DNA of 64,000 bases from Isoetes taiwanensis (GCA_021234155.1 JAJEKV010000091.1:2177501-2241500); one strand, 5' to 3'. Positions 48,358 to 60,091 are shown, counted from the stretch's first letter. Notes: a model not told the origin generated them from the sequence alone. Numbers and translations are program-made.

Positions 48358-49185
48358 TCATCACAAAAAGTTTTGATGAGAAAAAGTTATTTTACCACCT
48401 TGCGTGCCACATCATCACAAAATGCCTCCACATCGTCCTACACATGTCATTCACATCATTTCCACCTCATAAAAGTTGACAAGAAAAAAGACACTTTACC
48501 ACCTTGCTTGCCACATCATCACCTCATTATGCTATGTCATCACCCATTTGCCACATCACTCCATAACCTTGCCACATGTATATGGTGATGTGGATGTACT
48601 TGAGTGATGATGTGGATGGCATTTTGAAGATGATGTTGTGGATGATTTGGCATAATATTTGGCACTTGTGCACATACAAATTAGGATTTTGTGCAACATA
48701 TTGGCAAATTTGCTTTTTCAAAATTGTTTAGAAAAAATGTGCACTTTCTCTCTCTAGATTTGTCTTTAGAGAGAGAAAATGGTCTTAAACGTTAGGAATA
48801 GCCAAATTTGGTGGAGTTTTTTGTATTTTCTCAAGAAAGTGGATGAATAATGGGTATGTGATGCGCTTTGACTAGAAAAAAGAAACTTTGCCAACCTTTG
48901 GCTAGGGGAAATGATGGTAGGAACATGAAAGAAGCCTTGGAAAATGCAATTCATGCCAAAATGACTTGGATCTAGCCACATACCAATGAATCTTGAGGGG
49001 TGGTCCAAACTCTAATAAAGGGTCTTCAATTTAGGCTCGAATCTTATTGCTTGAATCTCAACTTCCTTGCCATACTTGTATGATGCCCAATCAATGTTCT
49101 CCCTTGGTTCTTCATCACAAATGTCTTCTAAGAGTCTTCAAAGGTAGATGTCTTCAATTCTGTTGCTTGATTAGCTCATGCACAC
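48358..49185. other. No recognisable gene
   Basis: AT-rich with GCCACATCATC-like words repeated several times (48405-48560). No coding motif. Confidence 0.5.
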
Positions 49186-49189
49186 ATGT

Positions 49190-50019
49190 GTCAAACTAAA
49201 TGTTAGCCAAAGGTGTATTTCATGCAAATGGCTCTTCTATGCTGCCAAAATGTGGCAGCAATGCGACAAACCAATTTGGCAAAAGGTTTCTAGTACTCTG
49301 CCATTGGTTGGTCTAGTGGCTATTGAAGGGTGCATGTGGATCTTCCACCAGAGTGTTCACGGGCATAGGTTGGTGAACTCTATGTATAGGCTGCTTGTCA
49401 ATGGTGATATCCTTCCGCCATCCACTAAGTGGTCCCTTCAGCTCCCACCTCAATTTGAGACGTATGTGGACTTGCGGTTGGCTTTGGTGGCAGATTCTTC
49501 ACAGATGCCCTCGTGTGAATGTGCTTCTCCATAGATTCGATCCTCGAGTGTCAGCATTCTGCCCATTGTATAAGCAAGGGGACGAGACTATTGAGCATTG
49601 TTTCTTTTTATGTAATCATCTCCAGCCTGTTTGGTCTTGGATAGTTTCTCTTTTTCATGTGACATTGACAAGTCAGCAAGTGCTCCTGGCTATTTATTCG
49701 GATATTTGGAATAAGTTGCGGAGCCAAGCATTTCATTTAGCATCACGATAGTTGTTGTGGTCCATTGGAAACGCAGAAGATTGTGTGTCTTTCAGGATTT
49801 GGATATTCCTCCTGCAATTGTCCTCCAGGACACACAAGCTAGAATTGCTAAGGCCTACCATTAATCTTCGCTTGCTCCTGCCAAGTGACAGTTGATATTT
49901 GGGTTCCATTTGAGTGTGTCATGATTATCCTCTGAGATTTTGTTCCCGCTTGTGCGTTTGTATCTAGCCTTTGGTTTGGAGTTCCATTAAAGTTTGACGT
50001 CCTTCAAAAAAAAAAAAAA
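49190..50019 (+). mobile_element. 5'-truncated LINE, C-terminal domain and tail
   Basis: The frame at 49395-49751 contains FDPRVSAFCPLYKQGDET then IEHCFFLCNHLQPVWSWI, the zf-RVT Cys-Cys-His-Cys pattern with the second Cys as Leu-Tyr. Upstream pieces (49300-49500) agree with the preceding LINE C-terminal region, in another frame. A 3' UTR leads to a poly-A run at 50006-50019. The 5' break is near 49190. Different sequence from the LINE at 44116. Confidence 0.82.
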
Positions 50020-50272
50020 CATGCTAGACAAGGTGGCCTGAAATTGGTTGCTTCCCTAGTTGGAATATGGCGTATTTGGCTGCCACAAATAATCATTGAG
50101 GAGAAGCAAGCATTTGGACAAACAATCTTCTGGGGTCAAAACTATCTTTGGGCAAAAGAATAATCAATTAGTAAAATGCGATGGGTTCAAAAGTATTGCT
50201 TGGGTAAAAGAATGATCGATTACTAAAATACAGCCTGAGATACAGGAAGAGTTGGAAGTATCTTCAGATATT

Positions 50273-50725
50273 TTAGTAGGTGGGCAGATCTGGAGGAGGT
50301 GTTGGAACGATCTGGTCAGGCTTAGCTCCATTCTTAACAATAAATACGATGGCCATCCCCCAAGTCACATGTCCTTCAAAGTGGCAATGCGAAATCCAAA
50401 CACCTGGATAACAGAAACAGACGGAGAAATATTATCAGATCCTACGATTATCATATAACAGACGCATTGAGGCATACCTGGATTTTCAGCTCTCCAGCAC
50501 AGCCCAATTTCTTCCAGAACTCTTCAACCTGGTAGTATTTCTTCATGCAGAACTAACCAGGTTAAAATTGCCAGGATGAGTGAAGAAATTTTAATTTCCA
50601 GCTCCATAACAAACCACATATAGAAGTCATCTCCATGCAAGTGGAAGGGATGTCCATGAGCTTGGAAATTTAAAGTCCCTTGCATTACCAACTCAATATT
50701 AGCTCCAAAACAGATCTCTGTAACC
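50273..50725 (-). pseudogene. Laccase 3' exons, frameshifted
   Basis: Minus strand. The last exon 50273-50403 reads [20 protein letters not shown] and ends PPPDLPTY-stop, matching the laccase C-terminus with the HCH copper ligands. It is joined through an intron (50404-50477, GT...AG) to an exon 50478-about 50725 whose pieces read FGANIELVMQGTLNFQAHGH, PFHLHG (type-3 copper HxH) and, in another frame, THPGNFNLV, RNTT and RAENPG. Multicopper oxidase that oxidises phenolics in the cell wall (lignin polymerisation). Stops and at least two frame changes lie between HLHG and NPG. No upstream exons. Confidence 0.85.
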
Positions 50726-50919
50726 ATGGTACCCTTTCTGTTGCCAGACTACTAGTGCAAGCTGTTGGGCAGTGTAGTCATAACTAGTTAAATATATGTC
50801 TAACATAATTTAAAAGCCTTTCTGTAAAGCATACAACTGTGCAAGAAATGGAGCTTGTCTGTTGGAAGCCATATTCCTATTCAGCGAGTACAAATCCATG
50901 GGTTGCAGGTAACGCATGA

Positions 50920-51350
50920 CTCAGTGCATGAAGCCGTTATATACGGATCCAAATCCTCTTCTTCCAAGCTTCTTGCTAAAGCCACCTCCATTTCCTGGTA
51001 TGTAAACCGTGGGGAAATCCATCAACGCAAGCTAAGGATTTATCAATTTCTTTATTAACTAAATTAATAGGTTTTCTTTGAAGTAGCTCTAGCATAGCCA
51101 AAGTCAAGCAAATAATCACAAAAGCAGCTACTGCTAAGCCTATAACCACAGCCTTGATTTTCTTTGTATCTGATGGCAGAGAACCTGATTTAATATTGTT
51201 GTTTCTGAATTTGAGATAGCTACTCATTTTGAAGAAGATTGAAGCTTCCAACAACTTGGTCAATTAAAAAACATTGGGCGTTTCCATAGACGTATGCACT
51301 GCAGGAACAGCCTGAGAGGCAAGAGGCTCTGCAGCCTTTCTCTTATATGC
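50920..51350 (-). pseudogene. S-domain receptor-like kinase fragment
   Basis: Minus strand, in order: CLSGCSCSAYVYGNAQCF (PAN/apple-like, about 51262-51340); a transmembrane segment KIKAVVIGLAVAAFVIICLT (about 51090-51155); and SKKLGRRGFGSVYNGFM (about 50922-50985), the glycine-rich ATP loop start of a kinase (G-x-G-x-x-G now G-R-R-G-F-G), with a stop just after. This order matches G-type lectin SD2-type receptor kinases. The kinase domain is missing and frames change between pieces. It lies 195 bp upstream (minus sense) of the laccase fragment. Confidence 0.75.
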
Positions 51351-51689
51351 CACTAATGCCATCAATGTGCCCTGTGGAAAAATACGTGGAGCCCTGCACA
51401 TCAACAAAGTAATTACTCCTTTCCAGATTCTAGTGGCATGGAGCAGGGTCTACATTAAAGGCACTACATCTCCTTGTTGTTGAAGCCTTTAGACTATTAT
51501 CCTCTATTGGTAAATTCTTTGTTGAAAAACACTGGCATTTTTATTTGGTGCAAAACCCATATGCAGTGCTGCCAAAATTTTTAATCTCCATAAGGCTGCA
51601 ACTCATATAATTGAAGGCATTGCATATATAATTGAAGGTTGTGACCTTGGTATATCACCGTAGCATTTGCGTTTAAAGAGGCACATGAA
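51351..51689. other. No recognisable gene
   Basis: Non-coding between the kinase fragment and the Copia element. No LTR boundary or primer binding site was recognised for the latter. Confidence 0.4.
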
Positions 51690-51751
51690 GAAGTCGATGA
51701 ATACATGAAGAGGCCGAGGGTTGTTGGAACTGGAAATATGGGATTAAGCAA

Positions 51752-52635
51752 GTGTTAGAATTTGAGAACTTATGGTACCTCATCAAAGAAAACAATGTCA
51801 GCACAATATTAAGCACTGAAAGTTCAAGCACTGAAGGAGGTGGAAGCTCAACTGGTGAAGGGTCAACTGCAGGAGATGGAGGTAACTTGAATACTACTGC
51901 ATCTAGGTTGATTGCAGGTTCAGCAGATATGATGAAGGTTATGGAAGCTCAAGCTATTATTACAAGCAAGGTTGGAGCTGCTATAAAACTCAAACTGAGA
52001 GGTATGATGAGTCCAAAGGATATGTGGAAATATATGATTAACCAGTATGAAATTAAGACCTCATCTCAAATTGATGTTTTAGAGAAACAGCTTAGGAAGC
52101 TCAAGTTATTTGAAAAGGACAACTTGACAGAATATTTAGAAAAATTTGACTCAATCATAGCTGATCTAGATGGGGCAGGAATTATTTTAAATGAACATTA
52201 TCAGATCTTATCATTGGCAAGATCAGTGTCTCATAATAGTCAATTATCTACTTTGATAAGAAATGTTGCCAGATCTAAGGAACATGCGGTTCAAATGATT
52301 CGAACAGAATTTGAGCAAAGGGGGGTTGAACTAGATGATGAAGAAAATTCTGCTGAGGTCCTATTTGCTGAAAAAACAAAAAAAAAGATGGAAATACTAA
52401 CAAGGAAAAATTAGGGCCATGTTATAATTGCAATCAATATGGGCATCTTAAGGTTGAGTCTCCAAATGAGGGCAGAACTATAAGATGTTTCAACTGTGAT
52501 GGCAAGGGCCATATAGCAGTAAATTGCCCGAGTCCAAAGGGGAATTCTGGAAGAGGCAGAGGAAGAGGAAGAGGTTCAAACACTAGAGGTGGATTTGGAA
52601 GAGGAAGATCAAATCAGAGGGGAAATCCAACCATG
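51752..52635 (+). pseudogene. Copia gag with zinc knuckles, frameshifted
   Basis: Gag (51752-52414) contains VLEFENLWYLIKENN at its N-terminus and DVLEKQLRKLKLFEKDNLTE centrally. A run of A at 52376-52388 shifts frame. In the new frame two CCHC knuckles follow: CYNCNQYGHLKVES (final Cys is Ser) and CFNCDGKGHIAVNC, then an RGRGRGRG tail. Packages element RNA. The A-run could be slippage, decay or error. Confidence 0.85.
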
Positions 52636-53583
52636 AATGTTATACAAGAATCAAAGTCAGTTGAAGAAGAGGAGATTGATGAAACCACTAAGGTAAAAGA
52701 TAATCACATTTTGTCAATTTCAAATGATTTGAATAAAAGAGATAACAAATTTTTGATAATAGATTCAGGAGCTGAGGAAACCGTGACTTGTGATTCAAAT
52801 TTGCTTAAGGAGTGCAAAAGGAAGGGAGCTGGACATGTGCAGCTAGGAGATGGAACCTTGCAAAGAATAGAAGATACTGGAGTTTTAGAGATTTTTGATC
52901 TAGAACGAAAAGCTATAGAACTCAAGGAAGTTCTTTGTGTATCTGGATTAGTCAGAAATTTGATTTCTGTTTGCCAATTAGTTGGCCTGGTTATAAGGTC
53001 ACTTTTGAGAAACTTGAATGTAAAATTCTTTTGGGAAATGAAGTTAAGTTTATTGGTAAAAGAGTTGGGAACCTTTTTGGTTTTGATCTTAAACAAATGC
53101 CTAGGATGAACATTGTAGAATGTGCATCTATAAAAACTTGGCATAATGTGTCATACAAATATGACAAATGTAGAGATGCTGGCAAAAAAGAAATGGATCA
53201 GAGCAAAGGATGAAAACTCTGAGCAGGCTATATTCTTGGAAAATAAACTAGGCAGCCATTTAAGAAATCAACTAAAAGGGCAAAAGGGATATTAGATCTT
53301 GTACATACTGACCTGTGTGGTCCCATAAATGTGACAAGCATGACAGGACACAGATATTTCATGACATTTATAGATGACTTTAGCAGAAAAACAAAATGTT
53401 ATTGCCTAAAAACTAAGGATCAAGCCTATGATGCTCTAAAATTATTTATTGCTGAAGTACAACTTGAAATAGGAAGGAGTCTGATCGAGGTGGTGAATAG
53501 TTGTCAAAGGAATTCAAAGGATTTTGTGCTAAACTTGGGATCAAAAGACAACTAACATGCAGGTTCTCACCTCAACAAAACGC
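52633..53583 (+). pseudogene. Copia protease and integrase part
   Basis: Protease motif LIIDSGAEETVTCDS (about 52754), canonical DSGA. The GAG-pre-integrase region to about 53200 has a frame change near 52940. Integrase: LVHTDLCGP (about 53300), YFMTFIDDFSRK (about 53356), and in a shifted frame SDRGGE (about 53481) and SKEFKGFCAKLGI to CRFSPQQN (53583). Two catalytic Asp of the D,D,E triad are visible. Confidence 0.85.
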
Positions 53584-53745
53584 ATATATTTATAGGCATG
53601 TGCAACATAGGAGGTTGCCCCCTAGGGGTGCAAACCTTTACGATTTCCAAGTACATATCATCAAGGTGACATGTACGAGTGGCGTGGCAGTATAATATAC
53701 GTTTTCTTACCGTATATTATGCTGGAACATCACAAGTGCAAACTT
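53584..53745 (-). mobile_element. Inverted LTR fragment
   Basis: Its reverse complement begins TTGTGATGTTCCAGCATAA and runs parallel to the LTR at 14059 for about 100 bp. It joins directly to the broken integrase of the Copia element, so the LTR-like element inserted or recombined here. Beyond about 100 bp the two copies diverge. Confidence 0.6.
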
Positions 53746-53789
53746 TGAAGTAGTACCTACTTTGACCCTTTCTAATTCATCCACATTTT

Positions 53790-54120
53790 CTATTATCCCT
53801 GAACAGAGTGTAGCAAGTTATGGGGCCATTTGGGATCACACTCTTTGGAAGAGCCAAAATTTTGGTGCTCTTGCACCTATCAACTTGGATACATGGAAGA
53901 CTCTGATTGGAATTGTGGAAAACGAGATCAGAACTGGAAAATTCAAGGCTGAGAAACTGGAAAAACAAAAAAGGAGATCTTTCCACCCTTTAAGATCACA
54001 TTCTTTGGACAGACTCAGACTTGTTTAAAGGATTCTGGTATACGTTTAAGCCAGAAAGAGAATATGGGCTTATTCCGAAGACAAAAGGGATAACTTTTTT
54101 CTTAAAAAAATATGGAGAAC
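53790..54120 (+). other. Unrecognised coding-like fragment
   Basis: Two overlapping frames read SYGAIWDHTLWKSQNFGALA, INLDTWKTLIGIVENEIRTG and then, shifted, SDLFKGFWYTFKPEREYGL and IPKTKGITFFLKKYGEQKDQ. Composition is protein-like, but I do not recognise the family. Probable gene fragment or transposon-captured exon. Confidence 0.35.
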
Positions 54121-54224
54121 AAAAGGACCAATGGTTTGTATAACAAAGCTGCTGCACAATATTCTCACACCAGCTGTACTTGCATATATATCCTACTTGG
54201 AGGTGAGGAGGGTCTTCATTGATA

Positions 54225-54257
54225 TTTTATTTATTTATTTATTTATTTATTTATTTG
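54225..54257 (+). repeat. (ATTT)n microsatellite
   Basis: About eight TTTA units. Confidence 0.95.
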
Positions 54258-54300
54258 TCTAGTGCTCACTTAGGACCTTGAAAGGCCATGGAGCAAATAT

Positions 54301-54687
54301 TCACAACTTTAACAAAAATGTACGGTGTGTATCCACCCTGTACATATACTCTCCTACAAAGAATGGTTCCAGATTTAACAATGTATAAAAACTGTCCATG
54401 TGTACCTCGAACTCCTCCCTTATATGCTCATATGCTGTGCAGTGCAAAAAGGTGTGGGCTTCATCCTCCACGTCTCCAGCGCCACATATCTTACATTTCC
54501 TGTCTTCCATGGGAATGTTAAACCATCTGCCTACTTCAATCTCTAGCCGATGAGAGATGGTTCGGTATCTAGCCATTACTCGTTTATATGCCTTTGGGAT
54601 ATCCGAGCATAGATAAGCTTGGCTTTTGTATTCTCTCATGTCATTAACTTTACTTCTATATGACACTATACATGGTGGATAATCCAA
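54301..54687 (-). mobile_element. LINE C-terminal fragment
   Basis: Minus-strand open frame of 128 codons with RYRTISHRLEIEVGRWFNIP then CKICGAGDVEDEAHTFLHC, the Cys-Cys-His-Cys C-terminal domain. The same layout appears in the LINE at 15960-18240 (SHKLEIETARWL), so both belong to one clade. Intact frame over the fragment. Confidence 0.85.
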
Positions 54688-54842
54688 ACGGCTCCCTTAA
54701 AGTTGCTTTTGGAAATAATAAGCTTGCAGACATTGCCGAGAAAACCTTGAAACCTATGACTGCCAAAACATATTTTGGTAGTAAAGCTTCATCCTCTTAT
54801 GCTAGGAATAGTGGTTAACAAACGACCAATGATGTTTACTCC

Positions 54843-54890
54843 TACAAGAAATTTATCGCGGCGGCCAAGGCTGCCGCGAAGATTTCTTTT
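54843..54890. repeat. GC-rich palindromic element, copy 2
   Basis: Same element as at 38313-38361, reverse orientation, with one mismatch in the core (GGC T GCC). The match ends at the arms; flanking sequence differs, so the unit itself is what moved or is conserved. Confidence 0.85.
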
Positions 54891-55029
54891 GTTTGGCTCG
54901 CTTACTGGTTTGAACCGTGACCGTTCGAGATTGTGTGAAAGACACCCAGTGCAAAAGATACAGCTTTATGCATGACGAAAGTTGGACTTTACAATTGTGT
55001 TTAAAAAACTAAGGGATAGGGGGATATTA

Positions 55030-56587
55030 TGACATCATCACAACATTAGAATCAATAAATCAACTTCCAACTGTATTCGATAGAAGTTCCAAGCGCTTGA
55101 TGTTACGGAAATAATTCACACAAGCCTAAGATCTCACGGGTGCAGAACCTACACGTCGTCCCCAAGTCCCAAGTAATATGTTGCAGTCTCCCTAAGCTAC
55201 GGGTCTCTAGCTCGGGGAAAAACCTTCACCTAGAAGCAACTCGACGTGACCAGCGTCGAGTCCGCACTAGCGAGCTTCGTCAGTGCCCACTCGCTAGTGC
55301 TGAGTGATTAACACTCGCGGCCTCAGTTTCTGCTTATTCTCCCCGGAGAGTTGTGGGCAGACCAAGGTGCAACTAGGCTAGCAACATGATAAAAGATCAA
55401 GTAATTTAGTCTTCTTGCCGAAATATCTTATAGCCTATTTGATCAATATTTAAGATGGAAATCAATCTTGCAAAAGATAAAACTCTAAGTCAATAACAAG
55501 GATGTTTAAATTGATCTTGCAAAAGAAATATCTAGCAAAACTAGAATGATCTTACATGAACAATTATTGGAGTTTAAGCTAAGCCTATACGAACTCAAAA
55601 GAAATACCTAAGTGTTTCTACTTGCCTAGGCAGAAATTGAACCCCGATTAAGCTAGCTTGAAAGGCAAAGGCTTCAACCAATAAACCACTAACGTAATGT
55701 TTATTATTCTTTTCCTTTGATTTTATATCTCTTGTACTTTAATTACTATGATATAACGAATTCAAACCCTAACTTCTGAATGCTTTTGCCCTAAATCTGC
55801 CGACCATCTATTTGAGCTTCGGCCCGGGGCGTAGATGGCCGATCCGGTTGTTCAAAGAGAGAAGAGGTAAGATTGATGGCCAAAAAGAACCCTTCTTGGT
55901 TCCATTTTAGCCTTGACAAAACAACCCATCGGTAGACCTGCCTTTCCATCGAAAAGGATTTGGTAGCATAATCCATAGCATCGGGGTTAGAACTAGGCAT
56001 TTCGGCGGGGATTTGACATTGTGGCTCCGGGGAACCCATCGATTTGGAGCTAAATCTGTTTTTCTCACACATCTAACCCTTGTTTCATGTGTTTGCATCT
56101 ATCTTGGATTCCCTTTTCTTATGAAGACCCACGCGTGGCGGTAGGATTCCTTTCATTGCATATAGCGAAAATGATCCTAGAGGGATCTACCAGTGCGAGT
56201 TGGCTTAATAGGAGAATTTCAGCCCTTGGTTCATTATAAGAACCATCAATTCATGGTTTAGAAGCGGTCATAAAAGAATCGAAATTACAAGAGAACTTGT
56301 TTCTCGATACCCCGACCGAGTTATTCTTGCTCTTAAGATGAATTCCCCTTTTCTTTTAAAACAAACATCAGGTTTAATCCTTACCTCCAAAATCGCTTCT
56401 TCAATTCACTATTTCTCTCTCTTCTTATCACTCTGATCTCTGCCTTCCCCTCTTTCTCACGTTCTCAGCCCTTTTTTCTTAATTCTAACTTCCTTCCTTT
56501 AGTTCATTGCCACATCACCCCTTATGCCATGTCACCCTCTTATTATTTATTATAGCTTAGAATAATCACAATAAAACTCACATCACA
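55030..56587 (-). mobile_element. Gypsy copy A, 3' LTR
   Basis: On the minus strand it starts TGTGATGTGAG at 56587, directly after a purine-rich CCTAAAGGGGATAAGAA tract (the polypurine tract position), and probably ends TGATGTCA at 55030, about 1.56 kb. The same sequence appears in plus orientation from 63167. The lower end is inferred from TG...CA only; no target-site duplication found. Confidence 0.65.
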
Positions 56588-58200
56588 TTCTTATCCCCTT
56601 TAGGATTCGACGTCCTCGTCGAATAAAACTCACATCGCATTATTACGAAATATACTCCTTCACAACTTCATGTATTTTTTATACTTAACAAGTTTGATAC
56701 ATCTTTTAGATAGCCTTATTTCATGGCATGATATAGATTGAAAAAGGTTCGGAAAATCTTTAGCATATTTTGCTTCGGCCTCATTTAACTCCATCCACGT
56801 TGCATCCTCTATAGGGTAATCCGCCCATTGTATAAGGATTTCTTTGATCGTTCTACTCGCGACTTCCGTTCCGATCTTTGCAATATTTGGGATGGCATTA
56901 CCTCAAAGGTGTTATTCTCTGGATTAATTGCAAATCCGGAAGCACTTGATCTCCATCGTGTAAAGGGGTTTTAATAAACCCGACATGAAAAACATCATGA
57001 ATCTTTACATGTGGTGGCAGCTCTAATTGGTAGGCTAGGTTCCCCACCCTTTTAATGATTTTGAAAGGACCGACATATCTTGGAGCAAGTTTGCTACATT
57101 TTCCAATTAAGTTGACTTTTCTTTGGTTTGACCGCGAAGATATACAAGGTCTCCCACCTTGAATTCTCTATGTATTCTATGCTTGTCTGCTTGAATTGCT
57201 TACGTCTATGTTGTTATACCTTTGCTTTTTGCTCCTTATAAGCTGCACTTTATCGCATATTCCTCCAACATCTGTCTAGAAATTTCAGATTTAACCATGG
57301 GATCATACCAATTTATTGGGGCATAACAATCCACATCCATAAAGTGCTTCAAAGGTGTCATTCCTATAGATTCTGTTTTAGAATTATTGTAGGCAAACTC
57401 TGCTAAAGGTAACAATCCTTCCCACTTCTTTGGATTGTCTTGGCAATTACATTACATAACATGTCCTCAAGAACCACATTTTACTCTTTACGTTTGCCCA
57501 TCGGTTTAAGGGTGATAGAGGCGTGCTCATCACCAATTGAGTTCCAACTCCTTAAAAAAATGAAGTCCAAAGTTACTAGTAAACCTTGGATCTCTATCTC
57601 GAAACAATACTTGCGGGAATACCATGCAAGCGAAAGATGTCATGAATAAAGATATTAGCGGTTTCCTTATTTGTTATTGTTTTTCTAAGCTGGAAAGAAG
57701 TGAGCATGTTTAGTTAACACGCCAATCACCACAAGAATAGCATCCTTTCTGTTGTTGTTCTTGGCAATCCTACTATGAAATCCATGCTGATAGATTCCCA
57801 TTTTCTTTTCGGAATAGGTAACGGTACCAAAGGCCGAGTGCCCTAATGCATTTGACCTTAACCGCGTGAACACATCACACAATTTTGGATGTACTTACGG
57901 ACATAATCTTTTAATCGGCCAAAAGAAACTTCTCTTTACCTTGTGATATGTTTTATGAAACCTGGATGACGATATTCTTGCATCATGACATTCATTTAGT
58001 ATCTTCTTTTTTAATATGATCTATTGCGGGGAATACAAACTCTTGATTTGTATCTCAATATTCCTGTTCAAAACTATAATTATCCTTTATCTCTAGATTT
58101 TCTTTTTGTACCTCCTTCAATTTGGTCCAAAATAATTTATGCATAACAATAGTATTTTTCACCTCATCCAACCAATCTGTTGTAATTATCGTTATTGCAT
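56588..58200 (-). pseudogene. Gypsy copy A integrase and chromodomain region
   Basis: Minus strand, heavily shifted. DAILVVIGVLTKHAHFF (about 57690-57745) and GIYQHGFHSRIAKNN (frameshifted equivalent of SMDFIVGLPRTT) mark the integrase core. The integrase C-terminal GDLVY-to-LAYQLELPP block, seen intact at 60618-60818, lies near 57000-57180. Inserts DNA copies of the element. Confidence 0.75.
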
Positions 58201-58511
58201 AACAAATTTGGAAGTCTAGACAAAACATCTCGCAAGCGACATTTATGTCTTGCCCATTTTATAATTAATCGAAAGTCATACTCTTGAAGAAATTCCATCC
58301 ATCTCTTTGTCTCAAATTCAAATTAGGTTGCTTCATAAAGTCATGCAAAGGCTAGCATGGTCGATTATGCACCTCAAAATGATTTCCTAATAGGTAATGT
58401 CTCCAAGCTCTAAGTGCATGCACAATTGCCAATAGTTCACGATCATGGGTGGGATAATTTAGATTCGGCATCGTTCAAAACATGAAATATATGCACACAT
58501 GCACATCTTCA

Positions 58512-59489
58512 TCAATCTGACTCTGTCCCTTCCCCACTAGCATCTGTCATAACCTGGTACTTCTTACTCGGATCTGCCACTTTTAAAACAGGCGCATTTA
58601 TCAACTTCTCTTTTAATTCTCTAAAAGCTTTCTCACATTTCTCATTCCATTGAAAAGCAATATTTGATTTTGTAAGCGTCGTCAAGGGACTTGCTATTGT
58701 AGAAAAACTTTTGATAAATTTTCTATAGAACCATGCAAGTCCTAAGAATGGCCTTTTTGTTTTTGGGTTTCTAGGAACTGGCCATTCTCTTACTGCCTCA
58801 ACCTTTTTGGGGTCCGGTTTAATTCCTTCTGCCGAAACAATATGACCTAGATAATCCATTTCGGTGCTACAAAATGAACACTTGACTTTCTTAGCATACA
58901 ATTTTTCTCTTTTTAAAATACTCAAAACAATTCTCAGATGTTCTCTATGCTCTTCCAAATTCTTTGAATAAATAAGTATGTCATCAAAGAACCGAGGACA
59001 AACTTATCAAGATATTCCGCGGAAAAGATCATTCATTAAACAACTTTGAAAAGTTCTTTGGTGCATTTGTCAAACCAAAAGGCATAACCACAAATTCAAA
59101 GTGCCCATATCTTGTAGTAAAAGCTGTTTTGGGTATATCACTCTCTTTGATTCTTATCTGGTGATATCCAGATCTAAGATCTATCTTTGAAAATAGTGAA
59201 GCTCCTTGAAGTTGGTCAAACAAGTCATCTATTCTAGGCAATGGATACTTATTCTTAATTGTGATATCATTTAATTGCCTATAATCAACACACATACGCA
59301 TAGAACCATCTTTTTTTTAACAAATAATCTTTGGAGCACCAAAGGTGAAATACTAGGCTGTATGTATCCTTGATCTAAAAGTTCTTTTAAGCTGTTTTTT
59401 TTAATTCCACTAACTCGACAAAGCAAATCTATATGGAGCTTTTGATGGAGGAGAAGCTCACGGAACCAATTCAATCGCATGATCAACAT
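58512..59489 (-). pseudogene. Gypsy copy A reverse transcriptase and RNase H
   Basis: Minus strand. [39 protein letters not shown] (first catalytic Asp) and [15 protein letters not shown] (59029-59301); after a frame change FFDDILIYSK (about 58965-58995), the catalytic xxDD; then KVKCSFCSTEMDYLGHIVSA, LGLAWFYRKFIKSFS and the RNase H start VMTDASGEG (58512-58958). All conserved blocks are present in three frames. Confidence 0.92.
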
Positions 59490-59625
59490 ATCTTGAGGGG
59501 TAACTCAGTCAACTCTTAGGAAACACTTCCTTGAACTCCTCGAGGATGTCACGCACATCATTCATGTATACTTGATTAATCTCTCGACCCTTTGAGTACA
59601 AGCAACCCCAACCTTTCATGCTTCC

Positions 59626-60040
59626 CTAACTTGCCCTCTTGATTTGCTTGCGACTAATGGGCTTAGGAGTAAAATACTGCTTATTCAACCCTTCCAATGT
59701 ATATAATTCTTGATGTTCCTTAGATTTTACTCTCACAACTCTTTCATGACAATCTACTATAGCATGCACCTCACTAAGCCATTCCATGCCTATAATCATA
59801 TCATATGAGCCTAGCTGAAGCACATGGAAATTTGCAATTGTAGGCATGCCTTGCACTTTCAATTTTAATGCATGCACATACTCACTAGTAGCTTTTCTCT
59901 TTCCATCAGCCATTTTCACCATTCTTAAGGCTTGTTGGTTAGTATTCAACCCAAACAACTTGACAAGCCTTGGTGAAATAAAATTATGATGGCTCATTAT
60001 CAATCAAAATACTAAAAGGAACTTCATTGATTTTACCTTC
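59626..60040 (-). pseudogene. Gypsy copy A aspartic protease
   Basis: Minus strand. SHHNFISPRLVKLFGL, then LQLGSYDMIIGMEWLSE, typical of the retropepsin and its downstream segment. The catalytic DSGA position reads DNEP with a frame change just upstream of 60003, so the active site is damaged or misread. Confidence 0.85.
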
Positions 60041-60091
60041 AACTTGCACTACATGTACTGCAATTTATCTTTGTTCCTTGATCAGCATTTG

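Larger units (their letters stand above)
51690..53583 (+). mobile_element. Ty1/Copia element, 5' gag-pol part
   Basis: Gag, zinc knuckle, protease, GAG-pre-integrase and the start of integrase, in Copia order. The element stops abruptly after FSPQQN in the integrase (53583), where an inverted LTR fragment of another element begins. Reverse transcriptase and RNase H are absent. No LTRs found. Confidence 0.9.
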
